In this document: piece after piece, positions 24,585 to 35,499 of the stretch
Position numbering within the stretch: position 1 is the first letter of the stretch
Layout: each line of letters starts with the position of its first letter
Assembly: GCF_019112545.1 (NCBI RefSeq)
Contig: NW_025064884.1
Span: 763,454-827,453 of the forward strand
Length of the DNA: 64,000 nt
Direction of reading: 5' to 3'
Origin: Guyanagaster necrorhizus
Lineage: Eukaryota; Basidiomycota; Agaricomycetes; Agaricales; Physalacriaceae
Notes under the pieces: model-generated
What the model saw: only the letters and a program-made list of their open reading frames with translations
Databases searched by the model: none
What the model was told of the DNA's origin: nothing
Translations under genes and position numbers: made by a program

Positions 24585-25327
24585 TCAAGCGCCAATATCA
24601 TCAAGCACCTCCTTTGCTCTGTCAGTAAGATTCTCGCGCTTTCGCGCCGAGTAGGAGGACTCCAAAGTAGCCCTCGGAACTTTCTTCACCACCATTGTGC
24701 CCGTCGTGGAATCGTCCAACTTGGCGTCCGCAGTCAGATAGTCCTCACTCATAATTTCCACCACACAAGCCTTCTTCGTGAGTTTATATGACCCCCAGGA
24801 GCCGGCCTTCCACATCTCATTCCATGCATCCAAGATGAAGAACATCGTGTCTCTGAACCGATATCTCCTCTGATAAAACGTCAACGTCGACTTGGCAGGG
24901 ACGTTCAACGTGATGGTTTTTGTCGTGGTGTCAGTCGTCTCGTAAGCATTGAATTCCTTCACCGAGGTGCCCATACTAATCGAAAGGCCCCTAAAAGCCC
25001 CTGCGATTTTAATAGACGTGGTAACCTCAGACCCTTTGGTAACTTTGAGCTCGGTCGTATACGTGAGGGCGTACGATTGCGCCGCGGACGTGTTGTTCTC
25101 CCAGGACATCTTCGGGACCCAAGTGGCGTCGACGAGATAAGTATCGATGGCAGCGTAGAATGCCTGGTCGCCTTTGTCTTCATAGATGGTGGACTTATAA
25201 GATTTCACTAATGCGTCGCCGCCACTGGGCGTATAAGTGATATGCTTGGAGAACGGTTCGCTCTGCAGAATGAGGGAGACACGTTTCAACGTTTATGAAA
25301 ATGACGAGATAGTAGAAGACGGACCAT
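24585..25327 (-). CDS. Small beta-rich protein, tentative aerolysin/ETX-MTX2-like (copy 2)
   Basis: Main exon 25262-24585. A 62 bp intron (25324-25263) would join the single codon ATG at 25327, exactly as in copy 1. The protein differs from copy 1 at about five positions in this exon (Ile/Val, Thr/Ala, Asn/Asp, Phe/Tyr, Asp/Gly), all mild, and the frame is intact. That argues for a young duplicate still under some constraint. It lies on the opposite strand, about 23 kb from copy 1. Family and start uncertainties are as for copy 1. No signal peptide or membrane helix is seen. Confidence 0.55.
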
Positions 25328-26142
25328 GATGGGTACAGATTAGTAGTCGTTCAACGAATGAGAAGTGCTGACTGAGGGAAACCTCGACGTTCGTATGGCT
25401 GCTTGCAGTTAGGTTGTTGCTTTTATGGTTCTCCTACATTCAACCTGTCAGCGATTGAAATTCTGGTGGACTTTGGACGTACGGAAGTGACCGGTATTTT
25501 CGAATGTCCACTGAATTAACAGCCAGTGAGGCGGGAGAACTTGCAACATTGAATTGATATTCTTGTACTTCAGGTAGAAAGCTTACGGAGCGTCGTCCTC
25601 ATCCTCTCCCAGTTTTGCTCTTTTGTCCTTCCTACTCGATGTATGCGTTAGCATCACTGTCTCCGTTGACGTACGTCGGACGGGCGGTCTCTAGTCTGTC
25701 TTTCGTCGCCGTCGTTGCATCCACTTCACCACGCCTGCGTATGAGAAATTGGAAGCTGAACAAATGGGGAGATAGGAACTTTGTTCAACCGGAGTCTTCA
25801 ATTGCGACCATTTCGTGTCGCTTCTGAGTCTCTATGCAAACGTTAAGTGGCTATATCACGAGCTTCTATACGTACCTACCACCGCTTGCTATCGGCGGCA
25901 TTCGAACTTTGTATGACTGTACTGATCTTTCGCTTTTCAAGATTCGCCACGGAGGAAGAGTGGCCTCGAGTCCTTGTGGCTCGTCATAAATGACCGACCG
26001 ATTCAATGGAGAATGCAGACGACGATTCATGAGAGTGTCGTTCATACAAGACATGTTCCAGCCCCATATGTGCCCTGTACATTCGCCACATCCGAGGATC
26101 GCGTTGGATTACTAGACAACAGGCTGGAATTTTGAAGACCTA
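25328..26142 (-). repeat. Inverted upstream block of copy 2
   Basis: Reverse-oriented near-identical copy of 1-815. Similarity stops at about 26142, near an AAGTCAAG/AAGTCAGG element that also precedes the block at 27109. Confidence 0.85.
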
Positions 26143-27108
26143 CTTGACTTGCCTGCTCCTCGTCTGATTCTTACATAAAACAGTAGGCCTTTGCACATAG
26201 AGGATGCGCAGAAACACTTCACGTATGACCTGTGGTATTTCAGCCCGTATCTGGGTCCAGAAAATATGTATACATACCTGCAGAAACACAAGCCGGTCTC
26301 TTACCCACCCGTTAACTTGGCTTCTCCCGCCGTCGGTATCCGGGCCGGGGACCTGTCCTCTGGGACTTCCTGTGGCGGCACCGGTTGGCACCATCAGTTG
26401 CTGCCGGACATTAACATGAAAGCAAGCGTACGGACAACTGTGAGCAAGTGCTTCGAGGCCATACAAGTGGGAAAGATCCATGCATCGCAACTCTACTCAG
26501 GCTTCTGGTTGACCATACGAGCAAACTAGCGGCACCGTTCTTCATTTTCTTCTTTCGATATTTCATCCGGTTCTCTGGAAAGGCCATATTTGGGTGTGGC
26601 GAATACATGTGGCGGCTGGGACTCTTCCTACACCATCAAATGTTTTCATGCACTCTGGGCGAAGTTTATCTTGCATTTATCCAACATTTTGTCTTTGAAT
26701 AGGCCTTACGAACGACATGAACTCGAGGGCCACTCGCCCTTCGTATATTTCTGGTTCATTCTCCCTGTCAAAGAACAAGCAACACAGGTTTATATCCTAA
26801 CTCTCGGAGGCAAATCTGTTCGTACACCGTTCCAGATTTTGCCGTTACCTAGATCTGTTGCGACTTTACAGTCCGATCCAAAATAGTGAAAGCAGTCATC
26901 TAAAGTGAGTATTATCCCAATTGTAAGCCTTTCGCAATCGTCACCATGTTGCTGTTGTAATATTGAATATTCAGCGCCAGTCCGACAATTGTTACGATTT
27001 CTCATCCCAGAGACCAAGAAAATCAATGTGCACGAACAAATACGGACGTGGTCAGAAGATGGCGGAGTAGAATCGGCCTCATGCACGGCAAGTCAGGAGT
27101 CAGGCAGG
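26143..27108. other. 1 kb spacer between the inverted and direct repeat blocks
   Basis: Open frames up to 116 codons exist on both strands but none shows a recognisable domain or convincing splice pattern. I see nothing supportable here. Confidence 0.4.
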
Positions 27109-27860
27109 TCTTCAAAATTCCAGCCTGTTGTCTAGTAATCAAACGCGATCCTCGGATGTGGCGAATGTACAGGGCACATATGGGGCTGGAACATGTCTTG
27201 TATGAACGACACTCTCATGAATCGTCGTCTGCATTCTCCATTGAATCGGTCGGTCATTTACGACGAGCCACAAAGACTCGAGGCCACTCTTCCTCCGTGG
27301 CGAATCTTGAAAAGCGAAAGATCAGTACAGTCATACAAAGTTCGAATGCCGCCGATAGCAAGCGGTAGTAGGTACGTACAGAAGCTCGTGATATAGCCAC
27401 TTAACGTTTGCATAGAGACTCAGAAGCGACACGAAATGGTCGCAATTGAAGACTCCGGTTGAACAAAGTTCCTATCTCCCCATTTGTCCAGCTTCCAATT
27501 TCTCATACGCAGGCGTGGTGAAGTGGATGCAACGACGGCGACGAAAGACAGACTAGAGACCGCCCGTCCGACGTACGTCAACGGAGACAGTGATGCTAAC
27601 GCATACATCGAGTAGGAAGGACAAAAGAGCAAAACTGGGAGAGGATGAGGACGACGCTCCGTAAGCTTTCTACCTGAAGTACAAGAATATCAATTCAATG
27701 TTGCAAGTTCTCCCGCCTCACTGGCTGTTAATTCAGTGGACATTCGAAAATACCGGTCACTTCCGTACGTCCAAAGTCCACCAGAATTTCAATCGCTGAC
27801 AGGTTGAATGTAGGAGAACCATAAAAGCAACAACATAACTGCAAGCAGCCATACGATTCG
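27109..27860 (+). repeat. Direct upstream block before copy 3
   Basis: Near-identical to 1-753 (about five visible substitutions). Homology at that level stops abruptly at the shared GCAAGCAGCCATACGA, after which the leader and gene are much more diverged. Confidence 0.85.
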
Positions 27861-28678
27861 ATGACTCTCCCCTCAGTTAGCAGCATCATTGGTCAAACAG
27901 TAAGCGACGTCAAATCCGTTCTCCTCTCGTCCATTGTGGTCGGTCCTTCATTATCTCGTTATATTCATAAATCTTGAAAGACGCCTCCCTTGTTCTACAG
28001 GGCGGAAACTTCGCCGGAAATGTCACTTATAAGCCTAGCGGCGGCGACGCTTTAGTGAAATCCGGAAGATCTACCATCTATATATCTCCAGGAGATGAGG
28101 CCTTCTACGCTGCCGTCGATACTTATCTCATCGATGCCACTTGGGTCCCACAGACAACCTGGAAGAACACCACGGCTGCGGCACAAACGAATACCGCCCA
28201 GTATACGACGGGGCTCACTGTCACCGCAGGCTCTGATATTACCGCCGCTGTTGGAATCGCAGCAGCTTATGATGGCCTTTCGATCACCATGGATGCCTCT
28301 GTGAAGACATTCGCTGATTATGAGACGACCGACAGCATGGAAAAAGTTGTCATGTTGGACGTCCCTCCGCTCTCGACGGTGACATTCTATCAAAGGAAGT
28401 ATCGGTTCAGAGACACGATGTTCTTCATCTTGGATGCGTGGAATGCCGAGTGGAATGCTGGCTCCTGGGGGGGATATGACATCACGAGGAAGGATTGCGC
28501 AGTCGAGATTATGAGCGAGGACTATCTGACTACGGTCATCCCGTTGAATGGTACCACTACAGGTACGATGGTGGTGAATACAGTTTCGAGGGCGGAGCAG
28601 GAGAGCGCCAGGGTGACGCGAACGCGCGAGAGTCTTACTGAGAGAGCGAAGGAAGCGCTTGACAGTATTGTTGTTTAA
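27861..28678 (+). CDS. Diverged paralogue of the beta-rich toxin-like protein (copy 3)
   Basis: Two exons: 27861-27899 (13 codons from ATG) and 28001-28678, separated by a 101 bp intron with canonical GTAAGC and TTCTACAG ends; total 238 residues. The body aligns with copies 1 and 2 over its full length without gaps, but only about 60% of residues are shared by eye. The PSGGDALVKS start, the RYRFRDTMFFILDAW segment and the EIMSEDYLT segment are nearly unchanged. The Ser/Thr-rich middle, where a pore-forming loop would sit, differs most. The first exon is unlike that of the other copies. No signal peptide is obvious. Possible functional divergence in target or partner is inference only. Confidence 0.6.
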
Positions 28679-30498
28679 GAAATCAGGTAAATTTGAATAT
28701 TTTATTTCAAACCACGACTAATACATTTGTGCAGAATTATTCAAGTCGACGTTCTCGACTACCTGCCCCCTGTTTCTTTTGTCCTATTCCATTGTTACAT
28801 TTTCACGCCCTCAATTTTTGAGCACAAAACCAAAAAAAAGGTTCCTGTATGCTGTATTGTAACTTGTTCTTTCCCGATACGAATGTTCCTGTCGGTACGA
28901 ATGTTGTCTCAATGCCGTCATTTTTGTCTCCTTGAACATGCCGGTGGCAAGACTAACCTTTCCGTCGAATCACCCATCTCTCTAGCTCGATGCTTCAATG
29001 TTCCTGCACAGTTCCTAAGTCTTCTTCGAGCAACGATTTACGATGGAAAACCCATTCTTGGAGGATTAACACTTTCCGCGAATGTAACCGAGTTGAAAAT
29101 AAAAAACCAACCTGCTCTATTCCTCTCGAGTCCCTTTGGCGTTTTCTAAGAATGCCCCACCCTTTCCCAGACCTTCCTCGCCATCCCCCGTCTTGGCGCC
29201 CACATTAAGCAAGAAATCCCTTGATCGACGTCAATACACACGGTTCTCGGATTAAGCCCACCAAGGTGTTGTCATGGCAGAAGTTGCAATTTCAGAGGCC
29301 GACACAGTTCGGAATTCTCAGCAGCCTCTTTCCCATCTACCCAGCTCGAAAACTCCCAATCGACGACCTTTTGCCACTCACTCCGGTCCCATCGTGCCCC
29401 AGATTACCCAAGAGCATGAGTTTGTGGTACCCGCCAAACATGATACCTGCCTCGCCCACTCTGCAGGCTCCATTCCGTGTGGCCGCACCAGAGCCAGTTG
29501 GCACGGGCTCACAGCATGCAATATCTCAGCTAGGGGCTGGATTTGAAAGACTCCGACTACGAGAGGGTACAAGATGATTCAGGAGTAGAATCGAGGGAAA
29601 GGGTATATGAACGAGTTCATGTACAGAGTGCAGCGTAACTCGAGGGAGAGGATAGACGAACGGGATTGCGTAAAGAATGAAGCACAACAAGCCCGTGAAT
29701 CAACATGACTCGTCGTTTGACACTGACAGGGACAAGGAACAAGAAATATAAAGGGTTGACAGAATACGGTGCGAATCTTGAGTTGTTTGCTTCGGAATAA
29801 GGACGACCGAATGGCGGGCCTATTCAACGGAGGACGTGAGAAATATTAAAGTCTTCCTTGAGCTTTGTTTATGGAAGTCTATAGAGTCCTTGGAAGAGTC
29901 CCCGATCGCTTCCGTGCCCTTTCTGCTTGCCATACGGCATAAATTCACGCCCAGCATCACAAAGCGATGGCATCTCCTCTTAGCGACACACTCCCTAGCG
30001 GTGGACGAACATAGAAGAAATTCGGCATGGTTCTGTCCTCGCACACCGTGACATATACAGCAAGAACCTGGAGATCATGAAGTAGGTGGGCATCACGTCG
30101 TCTACAAACACCTTGAATTAATATCGATGTCAGACGTGTTTTCCCCACGTTGGTTCCGCGTTCGTCGGACTACGAGGTAACTGTCGAAAAAGGTGGCAGC
30201 ACCACAATAAGTTTCTCGGTTTTGGGTAACGTTGAAGTGCTGCATAGAAGCTGGTGTTAGGGAAGACAGGTAGTGGAAAACGACTCATTGACGGCTCTGG
30301 AATGGCAATTTTGATATCGATTAACTGCAAAGGTGGCGCAGAGTGAAGAACCCCGGGGCCATCAAAGGATTTGAATGCAAGAGATGCGCAGAGAGCGTTG
30401 AATGTTGATACAACAGGCCGTGAGAAAACTGCGGTCGCTCCGCCACCCGAGACTATGACGTACTAGGCAAGTTCCTCTTTCCTTCCATCAAACAAATA
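28679..30498. other. 1.8 kb without a recognised gene
   Basis: The first ~180 bp is a diverged counterpart of the 3' flanks of copies 1 and 2, including the possible 3' UTR intron near 28686-28734. The remainder holds several short open frames (for example 29221-29577 +, 29957-30148 -) with no domain I can name. Confidence 0.4.
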
Positions 30499-32030
30499 AT
30501 GGAATCCCTATCCAACATCAAGAAACAACATTTGTATGTTCCACTAGTCGCGCTTGACGCTCAGAACAGACGAAACGAACAACTCGGTCGCGAAATGGTC
30601 TCGCATACTGTTGGACTCATGCCCATCGATGAATTTATCGACTTTATACCGGAATGCCCTCAATGTTCCGATACAATGATGCCGAGCTGCGGTAATGCAT
30701 TCACTGATGTAGAAGATGAGAGCTCTGTCGTGTGTATCCTCTACCTTCGTCCATATCTAGAACTCTATAGAACGACATTTTCAATGGCACAAAAACAACA
30801 TCCAGGTGTCCCGGTATCATCTTTTGCAACACTGGACCATTTTCCACCAACGCAGGATACGTCACCGAACATCTCCAGCACGTTCACCCAGGCTATTGGC
30901 AGATTTTCTGGGAAGTTGACGACGACAACGAAGACTCTGGCCATAATGCCATTCGAATGTTCGGAAATCAGCACCGGAACCACGTCTTTTCTATCTCGAT
31001 GACCGATAACAGCGCGCGGCTCCTCCAGTAGGACCGCTCTGGGGTCATCTTTTCCGGGGTGATTCTGTACTGGGAGGATCCCGGGCCTCTGTGTCGGGTT
31101 TTCTGGCGATTTGGGAACGCCAGTGCGTCACAGCGTGGTACAGACGTGTCTGTACGCCCGTATGCTGAGGTGATGCTCTTCCGGGATGCCATCAAAGCGC
31201 ATATGATACTACAGCTTGGCTTGACGGACGAGAAAGAAGTAGAAATCGTATTGGCGAGACATTATGAACCTGGGCAGGTCTACGTTATTAAGGTACCAGG
31301 CTCAGAGGCTCGAGAATTCTTGGTGTCTCGACCGGTGATTTCGCCGTGCTCGCTGGCCTCGCGCTCTACTCGGGGATACGGGGCTGTTGATGTGCAGACC
31401 GAAAAGGTCGTATTTCTGAAAGACTCCTGGCGTCCTGATATCAGTGAGGTGCATATAGAAGGTTTGACGCTCCAGTATCTTCGAGCAAGCGGTGTAGAGG
31501 CAGAGGTGCCAATCGTTGTTTGTCAAGGTGATGTCGCGGTTGGTAAGCGATTACATTCATGTCTTGGTAACTTTTTCTCACCCTCGTTTCAGCGCTGACG
31601 TCAAAGTACTCAAAGTCTTTTGGAATAGGGCATCAGAGACATAGCACATTATAGGCCGTATTCATTACATGTTGGTTACTGCCGAGGTGGGTTATGTGCT
31701 GCAGGAGACCTTTGCTGGGACACGGGAGCTCATTGAAGGCTGCCAGGGAGTATTCCACGGTCTGTCGCTGTCGCTCTTCGTTTCCTTGTATAACGACTTT
31801 GGTTTTATTTAGTGTTGTTCAATGCTCTGATGAAGACGAGCTTTCTTCATTGAGATATCTCATCCACCAACACCATTCTCGTCGCTGACAAGACTAATGG
31901 CTTTGGGAACCGAGCGGCTTATGTGATTGATTGAGAACTTGCAGTGGAGGCTGATAGACAGGGAGTAGGTCGTAGGGAGTGGTGGAGGACGGTGCCGAAT
32001 CATAAATTTGCGCGATTGAATTTACTTAAC
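30499..32030 (+). pseudogene. FunK1-type fungal protein kinase, disrupted
   Basis: The N-terminal open frame from 30499 has the FunK1 opening (LMPIDEFIDFIPECP, then LRPYLELY). A frameshift follows, and the main frame then reads TDNSARLLQ, stop, DRSGVIFSGV and RVFWRFGNASASQRGTDVSV, then LVSRPVISPCSLASRSTRGY and VVFLKDSWRP, all hallmark FunK1 blocks. The catalytic part is still readable near 31820-31960: TSFLH, stop, DISSTNTILVA and AYVID, stop, ELAVEAD. The stops replace the Arg of the HRD motif (TGA at 31851-31853) and the Trp of the D-W-D/E motif (TGA at 31932-31934). A third stop (TAG at 31029-31031) replaces the Trp of the WDRSG motif. Relatives often act in mating or development, but this copy cannot encode an active kinase. 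Confidence 0.8.
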
Positions 32031-32489
32031 AAATTCAGGGCACGATTACTTTCATGTGTATCTTTTTGGGCGTGATGTAGAGGCACTAATCTACGTGGCT
32101 CTGTATTGCGAGTTGCACCGTCTACCCTGGAAAAGCTATTCGGAGGGTCGCCATCGGGTTTTGCAAAGCACCTTCGATTACCTTGGAGGCAGGGCCTTCA
32201 AATAGCAACTCGTGATAAATAAGGATGATGAGGGATGGGAATCTATTTTCAAAGGAACAAAGTTCTGCAAGTGCAACCCCCAAAGTGCCTCCTGCTCAGG
32301 CTATCCTTACTAATTTTCGTGATACCGTTGAAGTGAGCTTTGCAAGACCGTGACGCTGTCTTTCCCAAATTGCCTATCCGTGCCTCCCAATAGACGAGGA
32401 CTCTGAGAGGGTTAACTGGGACGATAATGACGATTAGTTCCCAGGAAATAGGACATAAACGTGTATTGCTCATCAGTATTGTATATTAT
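32031..32489. other. Intergenic between the kinase relic and the LETM1-domain gene
   Basis: About 460 bp of non-coding sequence, possibly with more decayed kinase C-lobe, and the 3' region of the next gene. Nothing firm is seen. Confidence 0.35.
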
Positions 32490-33413
32490 CTATTTGTACA
32501 GCGCAGCAAAGGCCACAGACGCCCTCACTCTGGCATTTCTATCACTGTCGCCGACTTGACTGAGCCACCATTGCAGTAATTTTCTAGCATCTGCCTCCTG
32601 CACGAAGCCCAGGCCACGCTCGATGACGGCCTCCCTGACCTCGTCGTCAGTAAGAGCCTGCACGCCCTCCTTTTTCAGCCACACGTCGTCACTCTCGAGG
32701 AAATCCATATGCCAGCCGACGCGAAGCCAGGGCCAAAGCTGTAGGCCGATGCGAACGAGCCCATACAGACTGTACACGGCTCGCCGCCGGTCGCTGGATG
32801 TCCAGAACCGGGCGCGTCTCTTAGCCTGCTCCACTAACGAGTCCATATCTCCATCCACATCAAGATCGTCCTTCCTGAACGGGAACGGGCCCTCCTTGTG
32901 AACTTCTAGGTACTCATGCGCCTTCCGGAGTGTCGGGAGCGCCTCCCGGGCCCTTTCCACCTTCTTGTCTCGGATTCGTCTCACCTGCCCAGGGAGGATA
33001 CACGTCGAAGGCAGCATCGCAGGCGCGTACAGCACCATCACCGGTATCAGCTCCTCGAGGAGTACCGCCGTGATCAGGAAAGGCACCACCTTCAACACGT
33101 CCCTCTTCTGCGTCCTCAGCATCCGCCACTCCCTTCGCGTCGTCGGGGTCTCTAGACTCTTCTGCCGTCGAAAAATCTCCCGTCCACCGCGAAAGTAGAA
33201 CTTGAGAAGCTCCATTGAGGTGTGCACGAGAGATTTCAGCGGGCCTGAGCCGGCGGGTGGGGGTTGCAGGATTCCGCGAGTTTGAGCATCGGCGATGTCG
33301 GCTTTGATGAGCTCAGTGATGCGCGGTTTGGGTTTGTTTTGAGTTGTTAGCGAGCGACTGAGAATGAGTGGACGCGCGAGGACCCGACACCGGAGAGGAT
33401 GGATGACTGGCAT
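32490..33413 (-). CDS. Mitochondrial LETM1-domain (ribosome-binding-like) protein
   Basis: Single exon, 307 residues from the ATG at 33413. I chose this ATG because the frame is open further upstream but the protein from here starts with a typical mitochondrial presequence (MPVIHPLRCRVLARPLILSR). The LETM1 core is clear: REWRMLRTQKRDVLKVVPFL, one hydrophobic segment (ITAVLLEELIPVMVLYAPAM), then LPSTCILPGQVRRI. At about 307 residues it is much shorter than Mdm38/LETM1 and closer in size to LETMD1-like proteins. LETM1 proteins sit in the inner membrane, affect K+/H+ exchange and bind mitoribosomes. It borders the CpG-depleted repeat region on its 5' side. Confidence 0.85.
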   Translation of the reverse strand: MPVIHPLRCRVLARPLILSRSLTTQNKPKPRITELIKADIADAQTRGILQPPPAGSGPLKSLVHTSMELLKFYFRGGREIFRRQKSLETPTTRREWRMLRTQKRDVLKVVPFLITAVLLEELIPVMVLYAPAMLPSTCILPGQVRRIRDKKVERAREALPTLRKAHEYLEVHKEGPFPFRKDDLDVDGDMDSLVEQAKRRARFWTSSDRRRAVYSLYGLVRIGLQLWPWLRVGWHMDFLESDDVWLKKEGVQALTDDEVREAVIERGLGFVQEADARKLLQWWLSQVGDSDRNARVRASVAFAALYK

Positions 33414-33656
33414 AAGTTTTTTTTGGTCACGGTCACGGTGATGTGACGATCGAGAGGTACCCGCCGGCAGTGGCTGTGCGTATACTTCTGATGATAGTTT
33501 GAGCTCATAGAATGACATTGAAGCCTCTGCTGCTCGCTCGAGGAGTGGGATGTAACCGGCTATAACGAGGGCCTCAGAGACTGCCCTCAAATTGATTGCA
33601 ACATGTGAATGGCTATTATATGCTTTTGGTTGGTGAGAGGTGGGGGTGGTAGTAGT

Positions 33657-34692
33657 TCAAGAAGGTTGAACAGGTTGCAGATTAGGAAGGAGGATGATGA
33701 ATGTGTAAATATGCCAATTGTAGTTGTGCTCATAGGGTAGGGTGTTTCTGAATGTAAGTGGTCCATATTTTAGAAGACCACTGACCCAGAGCTTGTATGA
33801 TAGACTCTGAAAGTCCAAGTGATGCATAAAACATAGCTCCTCCAGCCCTAGTGAAATAACCACCAAAGTCTCTGCCTAGAATTGCAAAAAACTTCTTGTC
33901 GAACCAATTTTATGATGGAATATCACTATTTTTGCAGAGAAAGAGTGGAGCACATGAGCCATGAAGAAGATCTCGACGTTTTATATATTGTGATAAGAGC
34001 ATGACTGGGTCAGCAAGCTCCTGTCATATGAGTAGGATGTCAGTGCCATAGTAGAAGGAGTCAGACTTGTTGTAAGGAAGATGATATTGCACATTGTTCT
34101 TTTAGAGGATGAAGGAAGAACATTTGATTATTTTGTGAAAGTCCTGAAGTTGTTTGTCATTTTTCCAAATGAGCTTATCTGACTGGTGGCAGCCATAGAA
34201 GCAGTAAGCAAGAATGGTGGCAAATAAGAGGTCATCATAAGAATCTAAGATGTTAGCAAGAAGATAAAAGGTGATCAAATAGGATGATTAAAGGGGTAGT
34301 TTTTGGGATATGGGATCACCTCTCATCTTTCTTGAGCCACAGATAGTAGCTTGCACCATGGAATGTTTGTGACTAGTATCGAAGTCAGAATAGAGGTCTT
34401 TTAGAAAGTGATGGACTCCAGTCAAGTATTTTGGGCCAGATGAGATGAACTGGGATGTATAGGTGATATACTTGCTGAGAGTAAGTGGTGTCAGTTCAAG
34501 TGGCAGTGCATAAGTAATGCAAAACCATATGTAGTCCCATGCTTCTGTTGCATAACTCTTTGCTGCTCTGAGCTCAATTGCATGAGCTTGGAGAAATAGA
34601 ACACGTTCATCAAGAAGAGAAAGAGAGAAAGCTGAGCGAGTAATGTGAGAAGTATGCTTGCCTAGTGCAGTTAGAAAGATTGTCTCCATCAT
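33657..34692 (-). pseudogene. Tyrosine recombinase module of the DIRS-like element
   Basis: The N-terminal SAM-like part reads ALPLELTPLTLSKYITYTSQ and SGPKYLTGVHHFLKDLYSDF. The catalytic part reads YDDLLFATILAYCFYGCHQS; the box I Arg expected at the position of the Gln has become CAG. Box II reads GGYFTRAGGA, with Tyr where the HxxR His is expected. The distal segment LGQWSSKIWTTYI keeps the candidate nucleophile Tyr. In-frame stops and these substitutions make it inactive. Confidence 0.8.
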
Positions 34693-34817
34693 GCCAGCAG
34701 TAGATCTCTTAGTGAAGTGAAAGTGTGAATGCAGTCAGCAGAGAATTTATGATGATATTTATCCAAAAGGAGTCGGAAAAGCATATCAGCCTGAATATTA
34801 TCTTTTTCATTGATATG

Positions 34818-35291
34818 TCAAATACAAATATCAATTCCTGAATAGAGTATCAGGCCTGCAGCTCTGAGTAAGAGTCTATTGTGAAGAGGTTCTGATACCG
34901 ATAGAGAATCAAATGCAGTGACAGAATCGAGACTATCTGTGAAAAGTAAAAGATGATAAGAGGGTTTGGGTAGAGATACTGCATAATGGATGGCTAAAAG
35001 AATAGCAATAAGTTTGAGAAAAAAGATGTCGATCATATCTTTAGATGATAGTAGATAGAGCTGATATACAAAACTGTTTCCTGCAAAAACAAATGATAAT
35101 GCATTTTTTAAGCTAGCATTCATCCAAAAAATCATGTCAGCTTCTGAGTCGGCCCAGAGAGCTGAGTCAACAAAATGAACACCTATAGAATTTGGCAGAA
35201 TAGATGAAAACCAAGAGAGATCCTCTCTAACTGCAGCATTGATGAAAATCTTTGTGAAAGAGTGAGTCTTTCTAGCTATCTTTCTATACAA
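34818..35291 (-). pseudogene. RNase H-like module of the DIRS-like element
   Basis: One open frame of 157 codons contains AVREDLSWFSSILPNSIGVH, an FVDSALWADSEADMIFW stretch, LKLIAILLAIHYAVSLP and LLLFTDSLDSVTAF. This arrangement of acidic residues is the RNase H fold seen between RT and recombinase in mushroom DIRS elements. It is still open although neighbouring modules are broken. Confidence 0.7.
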
Positions 35292-35499
35292 AGAAGAAAG
35301 AGCAAGACAGCCTCATGGTAGAACATTCAGAATCCAGTTCAGGTATCTGCCTAAATGCTATCATTTCTGTAGAATAGGCACTCTTTCAGGTGTTGAAAGA
35401 AATGAGTCAATCTCAGATTTAGCATTGATAATCGACTGCTATGTAAAGGAGATACTTTCCTAGTTGGCATCAACTCAGAAGCTGATGATTTTGAGAGTC

